From Tractidigestivibacter scatoligenes (GTDB taxonomy: Bacteria > Actinomycetota > Coriobacteriia > Coriobacteriales > Atopobiaceae), in contig NZ_LOJF01000009.1 in NCBI RefSeq assembly GCF_001494635.1, positions 124,001 to 188,000 on the forward strand: 64,000 nt of DNA, read 5' to 3'. A model generated the notes under the pieces. That model searched no databases and was not told the DNA's origin. It saw only the letters and a program-made list of their open reading frames with translations. Below are positions 26,961 to 34,960 of the stretch, piece after piece. How positions within the stretch are numbered: the first letter of the stretch is position 1; the number at the start of each line of letters is the position of its first letter. The translations under genes were made by a program, and so were the position numbers.

Positions 26961-28145
26961 TTACTTGCTGAACACTGAATGGAAGAGATTGCCAGCCACA
27001 TACTTAACCGCATCGACGCCGTCGTCGATGACATCGCCCACGCTGTGGGTCGCGTAGTAGTTCTGGTAATAGCTGTCCGTCTCGCCGGTTATCGCTTCGT
27101 GAACCATGTCCATGGAGCTGCCGACCATCTCATAGATGTTGGACACGCCACGCTCTGAATACTCTTCTTTCGCGACGTTCCGGAAGTAGCCGAAGACAGG
27201 GTCGGCATTCAGACCCTTTCCATCAGCTGCGTCGCCCAAAATGAAGTCCTCGGCTCCTTGGCCAACCGTCTCGATGATGTTGCCCGGCACGGCCTTCCAG
27301 GTCGTTTCAGCTGCTGTCTTGACGACATCACCAAGAGAGCCGCCGTTAGCAATAGTGGTCGCGATGTTAACGGCTCCCGTAGCTGACTCTTTGACAGAGT
27401 TCTTGATGACAGATGACTGCTCGCCAGCCAAATCGATCGTGCCGCCGCTCAGCGCTTTTCCTAACTCCGAGATGGCAGCGTCGTTCGATCCCGTGATTCC
27501 GCAGTTCTTTGCCCAATCGGATTCAAGAGTCTTGCTTACGACCTTGTTCAGACCCTTGTCTTCGATTTTTTGCAGAACTGTCTTGTAATCGCCGTTCACG
27601 ATATCCTGAACGTAGCCGACGACTTCATCACTCGAGACACCAAGTGACTTTAAAACCTGCGGGTCGTCACCAGCCAACTTGAGGAACTCCTTGAGAGTGG
27701 CGGCCTGGTTCGAGTTAAGGTCGGCACCCTCGATGTAGTTAGCGATAGCGGACATGTTCCCACCAAACGAGTCTTCACCACCGCCCTCCGCGGAGTATCC
27801 TCCGCCTCCGGCTGTATAGGCACCTGCCCGTTCGGTGGCCGTGCTTTCGCCCGTGACGGAGCTGATGAGCGACTGCAGGACCGAGCCGACCTCCGAGTAC
27901 GAGAGGGCTGCGATCTTGGCGGCACTCGAGCCATTGGCGAGCATGCTCAGGATGCTTGAGAACGATTTCTGCGCGCTACCGATTTTACCCGTGAAGTTGC
28001 TTGCAAGCCCTTCGCTCCAACTGCCATTCATGAGGTCGAGAATGCTTTTGACCGTCTGGAATGTATCGTCGTACTGCTGCTGAAGGTTGGCAATCTCCGT
28101 CGCCTGTTCCTGGAGCGACATCTGAGAGAATTTGACCTCTGACAT
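26961..28145 (-). CDS. Large WXG100-like N-terminal protein, candidate type VII effector
   Basis: A 394-residue protein. The first 100 residues form a predicted helical hairpin with W43-S-E-G in the turn, at the same residue number as the WXG motif of the neighbouring WXG100 protein. A Gly/Ser/Tyr-rich spacer near 110-125 leads to a mainly helical region with no recognised enzyme motif, repeated hydrophobic but not transmembrane segments, and a C-terminal YYQNYYATHSVGDVID stretch. The fusion of an Esx-like head to a long tail resembles LXG-type substrates. Function of the tail is unknown. ATG 28145 follows AGGAGCG. Confidence 0.68.
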   Translation of the reverse strand: MSEVKFSQMSLQEQATEIANLQQQYDDTFQTVKSILDLMNGSWSEGLASNFTGKIGSAQKSFSSILSMLANGSSAAKIAALSYSEVGSVLQSLISSVTGESTATERAGAYTAGGGGYSAEGGGEDSFGGNMSAIANYIEGADLNSNQAATLKEFLKLAGDDPQVLKSLGVSSDEVVGYVQDIVNGDYKTVLQKIEDKGLNKVVSKTLESDWAKNCGITGSNDAAISELGKALSGGTIDLAGEQSSVIKNSVKESATGAVNIATTIANGGSLGDVVKTAAETTWKAVPGNIIETVGQGAEDFILGDAADGKGLNADPVFGYFRNVAKEEYSERGVSNIYEMVGSSMDMVHEAITGETDSYYQNYYATHSVGDVIDDGVDAVKYVAGNLFHSVFSK

Positions 28146-28156
28146 GATTGCGCTCC

Positions 28157-28552
28157 TTAGTACAAGATCATATTGCTGAAGTCAGCAATGTTGGGAGTAT
28201 CCACCGTGGATGTCCCCTCGATTGCGGGAACAGCATTCACGATTGTGGCAATGACGTCGTCGAGGTTGCCCTGCTGCTGGATGTAGCGCTGCTCTGCCTC
28301 ATCGGCAAGATCCGAGGACTGCTTGACCGCGTTGTAAAAGGCCTCGGCATTGGACTGCAGCGTCGTAGCGAGCATGCGGTTCTCAAGGGTGTACTGGTTG
28401 ATCCTGGTTCTCTCCGAGCAGTACCAGTCGTTATGCACCGTAATGGCGTTGAGCTGCGCCTCTGCATCGGTCAGCGAGTCATTGAGCTGGCTTGCCGTCT
28501 GGGCAAGCGACCTCAGCTCCTCGGTATCGATATTGAATGTCACACCTGCCAT
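28157..28552 (-). CDS. Small helical Esx-like protein with degenerate WXG
   Basis: A 131-residue, cysteine-poor helical protein. The expected turn reads HNDWYCSER with W43, so the Trp is at the WXG position but the Gly is replaced by Cys. Two long amphipathic helices flank it, and the C-terminal 30 residues are extended. It probably pairs with, or is secreted alongside, the adjacent WXG100 proteins. It could instead be a cytosolic adaptor for the 394-residue protein directly downstream (11 bp gap). Confidence 0.6.
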   Translation of the reverse strand: MAGVTFNIDTEELRSLAQTASQLNDSLTDAEAQLNAITVHNDWYCSERTRINQYTLENRMLATTLQSNAEAFYNAVKQSSDLADEAEQRYIQQQGNLDDVIATIVNAVPAIEGTSTVDTPNIADFSNMILY

Positions 28553-28569
28553 GCTGTCTCATCCCCTTC

Positions 28570-28866
28570 CTAGAAGGCGTTCCGGATCATCTGTGCGCAC
28601 TGCTGATCGAGATTCTGGAAGTCGCTCTCGACAGACCCCGCATACTGCTTGAACGCATCGAGCACATCGACCATCTGGTTGGCCTGCTTCATGTACTGGG
28701 ACATGACTTCGGTGTAGGCGTTGGCGGCCTGACCGCCCCAGCTATCGCCGATGCCCTGCACGACAGAGCCCAGATTGCTATTGAGGGACGAATAGGACTC
28801 GATGGCGCTGTTCATCCTGTTGACAGCATCGGTGAGCCCCTCGAAATCAATGGTGATCCTGGACAT
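28570..28866 (-). CDS. WXG100 family protein (EsxA-like)
   Basis: A 98-residue canonical WXG100 protein with W43-G-G in a GDSWGGQAANAY turn between two helices, the right length for an ESAT-6/EsxA homologue. No signal peptide is present, as expected for substrates of the EssC/EccC ATPase. It is the only small protein in the cluster with a true WxG. It follows the 105-residue protein after 2 bp and has GGAGGGAGC upstream of ATG 28866. Confidence 0.85.
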   Translation of the reverse strand: MSRITIDFEGLTDAVNRMNSAIESYSSLNSNLGSVVQGIGDSWGGQAANAYTEVMSQYMKQANQMVDVLDAFKQYAGSVESDFQNLDQQCAQMIRNAF

Positions 28867-28868
28867 TG

Positions 28869-29186
28869 CTAGACGCTCCCTCCTTGGATCTTCTGCGCGA
28901 GCTGCGCATCCATCTCGGTGTACTTCCAGACGGTCTGGCTGATGAGGTTCTGGGCAGCCGTGAGGTGGGAGTTCAGATTAGAGATCTGTTTCTCGAGCCT
29001 CTCGCACTGCTCGACGATGGCCGTCGGAATGCTCCCCTGCATGTCTGCAGCCCCATTCTTGAGCCTCGCGATTGCATCCTGTGCATCCGTGAGCTCTTGC
29101 ATAGCCGTCTTGATCTTTGCGATGTCCGATGCCGCGGCATCGCTGTTGATCATGACGGCGCCACTCTCGTTCGTCAGGTTCGGCAT
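28869..29186 (-). CDS. Small helical protein, possible WXG100 partner
   Basis: A 105-residue, entirely helical protein without a WxG turn; the corresponding position is KNGAADMQG. A late SQTVWKYTEMDAQL segment is conserved-looking. Size, adjacency and helical character suggest the non-WXG half of an EsxA/EsxB-like heterodimer, but this is inference. AAAGGAG lies upstream of ATG 29186, and its stop is 2 bp from the WXG100 start. Confidence 0.6.
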   Translation of the reverse strand: MPNLTNESGAVMINSDAAASDIAKIKTAMQELTDAQDAIARLKNGAADMQGSIPTAIVEQCERLEKQISNLNSHLTAAQNLISQTVWKYTEMDAQLAQKIQGGSV

Positions 29187-29187
29187 G

Positions 29188-29697
29188 CTATGCAGCTCCT
29201 TTCAGTAACGCGACGGCCTGGGCGCATGCTTTGGCGTCCAGAAGCTCGTCTTCTCCGTATTCCTTGCGGCTGTATCCTGTCCGGACATCCGCCAGCTGGA
29301 TCACTGCGGCATCCCCGCCTGCCAGAAGCGCATAGATGTCCTGGTCGCTCACCTCATGGAAGGCGATTGCCCCGCCATCGAGCGTGCCCTCTACGACGCG
29401 CCCATCCTCCAGATGGAAGGTGTGGACGGCCTCCCCGATTCGCAGACGTGCCTCCCTGCCAGAGAAGAGCACCGGATGGAGAAAACCTGCCACCTCAGGC
29501 ATGACCTCGGCATCGCCGGAGAAGTCGGTCTCGATGAGTCCCTCGTCCTCAAGAAGCTCCATGGTCTCCTGCTCGCGTATGGCCGGACGCTTCGTGATGT
29601 CCGGCATGGCGGCGATGTAGCCATAGTCGATGTAGCGAGCGCCCAAGAGCTTTCCAAGGAAGTAGAGCTCCATCGGGGTTATCGTAAGGTCTCTCAT
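29188..29697 (-). CDS. Unknown soluble protein of the type VII locus
   Basis: A 169-residue acidic protein that I do not recognise. The N-terminal half has a helical MELYFLGKLLGARYIDYGY segment and a GLIETDFSG turn; the second half alternates strands, including the pattern GEAVHTFHLEDGRVVEG. No membrane helix or signal peptide is visible. Role as a substrate chaperone (EspG-like in position, not demonstrably in fold) is possible. ATG 29697 is chosen because AAGGAAGG lies just upstream; the open frame extends to 29799. Confidence 0.6.
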   Translation of the reverse strand: MRDLTITPMELYFLGKLLGARYIDYGYIAAMPDITKRPAIREQETMELLEDEGLIETDFSGDAEVMPEVAGFLHPVLFSGREARLRIGEAVHTFHLEDGRVVEGTLDGGAIAFHEVSDQDIYALLAGGDAAVIQLADVRTGYSRKEYGEDELLDAKACAQAVALLKGAA

Positions 29698-29728
29698 GGC
29701 ACCACCTTCCTTCCTCATGCCTGTAGTC

Positions 29729-29995
29729 CTACTTGTATGTGCCGTTGATAACCAGACGGTCCCCGCTCCAGACCCCTGCATCTGCCAGCGTCTCCCCATC
29801 TGTCAACACACGGTTGAGACGCTGACAAAAGAGCTGGTATGGTGGGCCAAACTTGATACGAGTTGGGTCGTAAGCCTTGAGTACCTGCGCGATGTCACTC
29901 GCTAAGGATCGAGAGTCCTCGCCAGTTGGCAGTTCCAGGTCATAGTCAAAGTTCTTCATGGTGTCAGAGACCGTGACGATCACAAAATCCCTCAT
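29729..29995 (-). CDS. YukD/EsaB-like ubiquitin-fold protein
   Basis: An 88-residue protein ending in TLADAGVWSGDRLVI, the typical last strand of the ubiquitin-like YukD/EsaB family of type VII secretion systems. The beginning (RDFVIVTVSDTMKNFDYDLELP) supplies the first beta hairpin. EsaB is a cytosolic regulator or accessory factor in firmicute systems. The ATG overlaps the essC stop (ATGA), so it is coupled to the motor gene. Confidence 0.75.
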   Translation of the reverse strand: MRDFVIVTVSDTMKNFDYDLELPTGEDSRSLASDIAQVLKAYDPTRIKFGPPYQLFCQRLNRVLTDGETLADAGVWSGDRLVINGTYK

Positions 29996-32900
29996 AGTGC
30001 GCCCCCTCTCTTAAAGAGGGTCACACGGTTGTCGACCACGAGTGCGCTCTCGTTATCATCGAGGTATGCAATGCCACAGGGGTCATCTGGTGAGATGTGC
30101 AGGAAGTGGTAGTCGCCAACTGCCCCGCCCGAGACGATTGCCACCCCGGCATTCACGGCAAGGTCCGTGACAAGGTCGAACTCATCGCCGACGAGCTGGT
30201 CTCGGGCTGCAGAGGCTATGGCGACGAGCCCAAATTGGCCTCCCTTTGAGAGAATCTTGCGTAGTGTCCTCTGGCCGGCAGGGGTAAGGGCGCCCGCTAC
30301 CGTTGGTAGGCCATCGATAACCAGGCACTCCTGCTGGAGGCCCGAGAGCCAGGACTTCTCGTCAAAGCCCGGCTCCGTCTGGCGAGCCCTGCGGTCTTTG
30401 AGCCGGTCGTTGAGGAGGTTCGCGACTGATTGAACGGCCTGCTCGGCATCTTGCGGGGCAAGGCGAATGACCTCGTTATCCTGACGCGATGACAGCAAAT
30501 CAGCCAGCGAGTCGAACAGCTGACGCAGGTGGCTCTCGTCGCTTCCGGAAACAAGTACAAGGGGATTGGCGGTCAGATCCAGGACTGCGGGCTCGAAGTC
30601 CTCAGAGCGCGTGCCTAGAGGAAGCTGCGTCCGTATTGCATAGATGCCAGGCGCCGCGGCAGGCATTGCGACATCTGCGACGGATTGTCCCTGCCACTTC
30701 TGCGGGGCTTGGCCGGGCGCCTGAGAAGAGGCGGCTGCCGCGGCTTGCGCGTTCTTTTCCTTCTCTGCAGAAATCTGCTGCCATGCCTCGGTCATCTTGT
30801 GGCACATCTCCAGGACCGTTGCGTGGCGGTCCTGCTCCTCCTCGCCCTCGGCGTACATGGCGGTGTGGAAGGCGACGGGAGGGTTGCCCTTCATGAGCGC
30901 GCGGCCGGGGCAGTTGGGCAGGCTTATGCCCGAGGTGGGGCCAACGAGCGAGGTGTAGTCGCCCTTGTCGGACATCTGCAGGCACACACATCCCTTGACT
31001 AGCTGCTGGAACTTAAAGCTCAGGCCCATCGTGGAGGTGTTGGTATAGACCATGTGGATGCCATACGGAGCGCCAGAGCCGGCTATGTCGGACATCACGT
31101 CAGTGAACTCAGGTGACGTCTCGAAGAGCGGTCCGAGCTGGTCTACGAGTATCACGATGGCAGGAAGCGCGGGCGAGACCGTCTCGTGGTAGGCGCGCAG
31201 CGAGTTGACTGCATGAGCCAGAAAGGCCTTCTTGCGGGTTGCAAGCTCACGGCGCATGCGCATCACGAAGGAGGCAACATTGTCCTCGTCCTGGTTGAGC
31301 GTCACATGGGCAACATGTGGCATGCCCGAGAACTCGCTGAGCGACCAGCTTCCGGCGTCCACAATCTCCATGCGCACCTCGTCAGGCCCGAAGTGCTCGG
31401 CCAGGGAGCAGATGATGCTCTTGAGGAAGGTCGTCTTGCCTGATCCGGGCGATCCGTATACCGCGTAGTGGCCAACGTTGTCGAAGTCCAGCACCTGCGT
31501 GCCCTGCAGCTGCTGCGCAGGGACGTCGAAGGTGCCGATGGGGATGGCAAGCCTGTCCTGGTGGGCTGGCCATGTAGTGCCATCGTAGACCTGGGCGCCA
31601 GCGACGTCTGCCATGGGGATGAGGTGCGGCAGCTCGGGCAGCCACGGGCCAGCCATCTTCTCCAATCCAAGCTGGCTGCACACGTCGTTGATGTGCCGCA
31701 CGATCACGGCGAGCTCGTCCTCGCCAGTGGCCTTGCGCTTGGCGTTCTTGACGGGCGTGATGCGGTTGCCGGTGGGCTCCACAATGCGCACCTGGTTCTC
31801 GCCCTGGAAGCCATGCTGGGTGCCGCCGGTGTACTCCGCCGCGCTGTAGAAGGATTGGAAGAGGTCAAAGAACTCGTCCTCCCCCACTCGGATGTATGCA
31901 CGGCCGGACTGTGTGATGCGTGCGGCATCGGAGCGCTTGATCATCTCGCGGCTGTCCGCCACGTCCTGCACCTTCATGCAGATGCGGAAGCGAGAGTTGG
32001 CGTTGATCTGGTCGTTGACCACGCCGGCGGGCTTCTGCGTTGCGAGGAGCATATGGACGCCTAGCGTACGGCCGATGGTCGCCACGGAGTTGAGCTCTTT
32101 CATGAAGTCGGGCTCCTCCTTCTTGAGCTCGGCGAACTCGTCCGTGACAAGGATGAGGTGCGGCAGGCGAACCTTGGCGGTTCCATCCCGGAAGGCCTTC
32201 TGGTACTTGTTGATGTTGTTGACGCCTACCTCGGCAAAGAGCCTCTGGCGGCGCTTGAGCTCGCTCTTGAGTGCCACGAGCGAGCGACCGATGTTGCGGT
32301 CGATGTTGGTAATCTTGCCCACCACGTGCGGCAGAGGCGCCATGAGGTCTGACATGCCGCCGCCCTTGTAGTCGATGATCACGAAGTTCACGTCATATGG
32401 CGAGAAGTTCACGCACATCGAGAGAATCCAGGTCTGAAGAAGCTCCGACTTGCCCGAGCCCGTAGTGCCGGCGAGAAGACCGTGGGGGCCATGCGACTTG
32501 TCGCCGTCCTTGACGTCCAGCGAGAAGATCTTGCCTCCGCGCATGACTCCGATGGGTGCCGCCAGCGTGCGCCAAGGTTCGCTGGACTCCCAGCGCTCGC
32601 GGATGTTCAGCTCTTCTGGTGTGCGAACGCCATAGCCCTGGAGGAAGGTGACGGACGAGGGAATCTCGGCCTCGGCGGCACTGCCGGAGAGCTCGACTGC
32701 GGCAAGGCGTCGTGCGTACGCGTCGAGGTCCCTCGTATGCACGTGCTCGTCCTGCTCGAAGAAGATGCGCTTGTCGAACTCGTCCTTCTTGAAGACGCAA
32801 GGCCGCCCACGCATGTCCACGATGTACTGGCAGCCTTGGGGAAGCTGGTACTCATCCTGGGCGAGAAGGATCGTCGTGCAGCCAAGCGACGGGTTGTTCG

Positions 32901-34647
32901 AAGTGAGCACGTCGTAGACAGGTTCGCGTCGCATGGCATCGGGGTTGTCCACGATAACGACGAAGTGCGGTATGACCGGAGGGTCGTCGGGACCGTGATT
33001 CTTCGCCACGGGGGCGCCAGTGCTGTCCTCGCTCGTGAGTCCGCGCTTGCGGATGACGTCTGAGAGGATGTCGCAGATGGTGTGGGCGCGCTTCTCGTTG
33101 AAGGCGGTGAAACGCACCTGTCCGCTCTCATCCCAGGTGTGAGGGAGCCAGCGAAGCGCTGCCCAGAACTTGCGGGACTCTGGCGAGAAGAAGCACACCA
33201 GACGGACGTCCGATGCGCTGTGCTCGCTTGTAAGCTCGACGAGGAGCGCCCTCAGCTCGTAGGTGACAACATCGGTTGGCCCTATGATGCCGACCGTCTG
33301 GATCTGCTCGAGCGGAAGCTCCACGGGGATGTCGTCAACGTAGCGGGTCTCCTCGATTATCTGCGTGGTGAGCGCTTCGAGCTCCTCGTCCGGCTCCATC
33401 TGGTAGCCATCCTCGCTCGTGCGAGCACGCACCTGCGCGCAGAGGAGGTCCCGGCCAATTCCCAGACGAAGGTTGAGGAAGTCACTGTCTACCGGCTGGC
33501 GCTCCCAGAGGTTGCGCTTGAGCTTGAGCACCGACTCGATGCAGGCCGTGGGAGCGAGGTTCTCTTGGAGCATGATGCGACGCTGGACGTCCGCGATCTT
33601 GCCAATGCGGGCCTTCTCGTTTGCGATGTAGGCCTGGTAGGTCTGCTCACGGAGCTTCATGTACTCCTCAATCTGCTCCTTTTCCTCCTTGCTCATCTTC
33701 TTGGACATGATCATGCTCGCGGCAGGAGAGATCATGTACGCCATGCGAGGAAGGAGCGAGATTGGGTTGAGTGCGCCGCCTGCCAGGCCTGTGGCCATCA
33801 TGACACCGCTGCTGAGGAGGTACATCCAGTTCATGCCCTGCCTGGCCGATGGGGACATGGAGGCGGGAGGGCTTGAGAGCACGATGGTGTCGGTGGGGAG
33901 CATCTCGCGGATTCGCGGAGAGAGATGGTAGACGAGCGATTTTGGGAATCCGTTTGCCTGGAGTTCCTGCGGGATGAGCTTTGGTTCGAGGAGGTTGATA
34001 GGCTGGAGAAGCCCGGGGGCTACCGTGAGTGCGCTCCCCATGTTGTGGAAGTGGAGCGCGCCGCTCTCGAGCGTGAAGCGGAAGGTGAAGATGGAGAGAA
34101 CGTCACCGCTCTTCATGACGGTCTTGGTGATGCGCAGGCCGTTCATGTACGTGTGGTTCGTGCTCTCCAGGTCTTCGATGTGAGGCTTGCCGCTGGTGCA
34201 GACAATACGCAGGTGGTGACCAGAGACGATTGGGTACTTGAGGACGACGTCATTGTCGCTTGCGCGTCCGACGCTAATCGTTCCCTGATATGGCAGGTCG
34301 ACTGCGACGGTGTCCTCTCCACAAATTCGAGATATGTAGAGCTGCGCCGTGCTAAACGTGTCATCCACAGCAGTGTCCGGGATTTCTCCCAGGGGGCTAG
34401 TTGTGTCGATGGGAATGTAAGTGAGCTCGTTTAGGGTAACGGCGAGCCTGCTTGTTGCGAGGGGCGCTTTGCACTTGACGTCTATGCGGTCACTGCCGGC
34501 GGTGGCCTTAAGGACCATAAGGTGGTCGGCGGAACCAGAGACTTGGATGTCATCCTTCTTGTACGTGCCAAAGGAAACATCTCCTGGATTATCCAGGAGC
34601 GTAAAGTATTCGCGTCCGCGGTACCTAAGCACGACCGAATATGACAT
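29992..34647 (-). CDS. essC: FHA-domain FtsK/SpoIIIE-type secretion ATPase EssC
   Basis: The 1551-residue motor of the type VII system. Residues about 1-210 hold two FHA-like regions, the second with the classical GRASDNDVV ... SGHH ... STNHTYMNG pattern that binds phosphothreonine. A hydrophobic hairpin at about 269-310 anchors it. Three ATPase modules follow: Walker A GTTGSGKS with K733 and Walker B ILVTDEFAEL; a second GSPGSGKT with K1071 and VILVDQ; and a third, near residue 1367, where the P-loop is degenerate (SGSDESH). This matches EssC/EccC. ATG 34647 is preceded by GGTGG; a GTG at 34662 is in frame. It heads the operon that leads to PP2C and probably the kinases. Confidence 0.93.
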   Translation of the reverse strand: MSYSVVLRYRGREYFTLLDNPGDVSFGTYKKDDIQVSGSADHLMVLKATAGSDRIDVKCKAPLATSRLAVTLNELTYIPIDTTSPLGEIPDTAVDDTFSTAQLYISRICGEDTVAVDLPYQGTISVGRASDNDVVLKYPIVSGHHLRIVCTSGKPHIEDLESTNHTYMNGLRITKTVMKSGDVLSIFTFRFTLESGALHFHNMGSALTVAPGLLQPINLLEPKLIPQELQANGFPKSLVYHLSPRIREMLPTDTIVLSSPPASMSPSARQGMNWMYLLSSGVMMATGLAGGALNPISLLPRMAYMISPAASMIMSKKMSKEEKEQIEEYMKLREQTYQAYIANEKARIGKIADVQRRIMLQENLAPTACIESVLKLKRNLWERQPVDSDFLNLRLGIGRDLLCAQVRARTSEDGYQMEPDEELEALTTQIIEETRYVDDIPVELPLEQIQTVGIIGPTDVVTYELRALLVELTSEHSASDVRLVCFFSPESRKFWAALRWLPHTWDESGQVRFTAFNEKRAHTICDILSDVIRKRGLTSEDSTGAPVAKNHGPDDPPVIPHFVVIVDNPDAMRREPVYDVLTSNNPSLGCTTILLAQDEYQLPQGCQYIVDMRGRPCVFKKDEFDKRIFFEQDEHVHTRDLDAYARRLAAVELSGSAAEAEIPSSVTFLQGYGVRTPEELNIRERWESSEPWRTLAAPIGVMRGGKIFSLDVKDGDKSHGPHGLLAGTTGSGKSELLQTWILSMCVNFSPYDVNFVIIDYKGGGMSDLMAPLPHVVGKITNIDRNIGRSLVALKSELKRRQRLFAEVGVNNINKYQKAFRDGTAKVRLPHLILVTDEFAELKKEEPDFMKELNSVATIGRTLGVHMLLATQKPAGVVNDQINANSRFRICMKVQDVADSREMIKRSDAARITQSGRAYIRVGEDEFFDLFQSFYSAAEYTGGTQHGFQGENQVRIVEPTGNRITPVKNAKRKATGEDELAVIVRHINDVCSQLGLEKMAGPWLPELPHLIPMADVAGAQVYDGTTWPAHQDRLAIPIGTFDVPAQQLQGTQVLDFDNVGHYAVYGSPGSGKTTFLKSIICSLAEHFGPDEVRMEIVDAGSWSLSEFSGMPHVAHVTLNQDEDNVASFVMRMRRELATRKKAFLAHAVNSLRAYHETVSPALPAIVILVDQLGPLFETSPEFTDVMSDIAGSGAPYGIHMVYTNTSTMGLSFKFQQLVKGCVCLQMSDKGDYTSLVGPTSGISLPNCPGRALMKGNPPVAFHTAMYAEGEEEQDRHATVLEMCHKMTEAWQQISAEKEKNAQAAAAASSQAPGQAPQKWQGQSVADVAMPAAAPGIYAIRTQLPLGTRSEDFEPAVLDLTANPLVLVSGSDESHLRQLFDSLADLLSSRQDNEVIRLAPQDAEQAVQSVANLLNDRLKDRRARQTEPGFDEKSWLSGLQQECLVIDGLPTVAGALTPAGQRTLRKILSKGGQFGLVAIASAARDQLVGDEFDLVTDLAVNAGVAIVSGGAVGDYHFLHISPDDPCGIAYLDDNESALVVDNRVTLFKRGGAL

Positions 34648-34698
34648 CTCGCCACCAAACACAAAGTTAAAGATAACGTCATTTACCTAACAGTGGCT

Positions 34699-34726
34699 AG
34701 TATACGTGTGCACTACATAACAGCAA
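34699..34726 (-). promoter_or_regulatory. Promoter of the type VII / kinase locus
   Basis: Minus-strand -35 TTGCTG at 34721-34726, 16-bp spacer, and perfect -10 TATACT at 34699-34704, about 52 bp upstream of the essC ATG. It is the only strong promoter seen ahead of the secretion genes. Confidence 0.7.
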
Positions 34727-34734
34727 TGTAAAAA

Positions 34735-34772
34735 GATATATATGCCAGCAGATGGCCGGCAGGCGGCATATC
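34735..34772. repeat. Inverted repeat just upstream of the essC promoter
   Basis: Arms GATATATATGCC and GGCATATC enclose a GC-rich centre that itself contains GCCGGC. It sits directly upstream of the -35 box, a common place for an activator or repressor site. It has no U tract on either strand, so a terminator is unlikely. Confidence 0.5.
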
Positions 34773-34795
34773 GGTGTTGTAGAGATACTAGATAA

Positions 34796-34827
34796 GAAAA
34801 AAGCCCACGGAAAAATCCGTGGGCTCG
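34796..34827 (-). terminator. Rho-independent terminator of tRNA-Val
   Basis: On the minus strand, stem GAGCCCACGGA with its complement and a run of T residues (GGGCTTTTTT) 9 bp beyond the tRNA 3' end. It also insulates essC from the tRNA transcript. Confidence 0.85.
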
Positions 34828-34835
34828 CAAATTCA

Positions 34836-34910
34836 TGGTGGGCGATGCTGGATTCGAACCAGCGACCCCATCCGTGTGAAGGATGTGCTCTACCCCTGAG
34901 CCAATCGCCC
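34836..34910 (-). tRNA. tRNA-Val (anticodon CAC)
   Basis: A 75-nt cloverleaf with encoded CCA. Acceptor GGGCGAT pairs with ATCGCCC, the T arm contains GGTTCGAATCC, and the anticodon loop TTCACAC between CATCC/GGATG stems gives CAC, reading GTG valine codons. It has its own promoter and terminator. Confidence 0.95.
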
Positions 34911-34922
34911 GTGCGGTTTGTT

Positions 34923-34950
34923 ATATTACCAAAACAATCCGGTTTGGCAA
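34923..34950 (-). promoter_or_regulatory. Promoter of tRNA-Val
   Basis: Minus-strand -35 TTGCCA at 34945-34950, 16-bp spacer, -10 TAATAT at 34923-34928, 12 bp upstream of the tRNA 5' end. Confidence 0.65.
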
Positions 34951-34960
34951 CCGAGAATTC

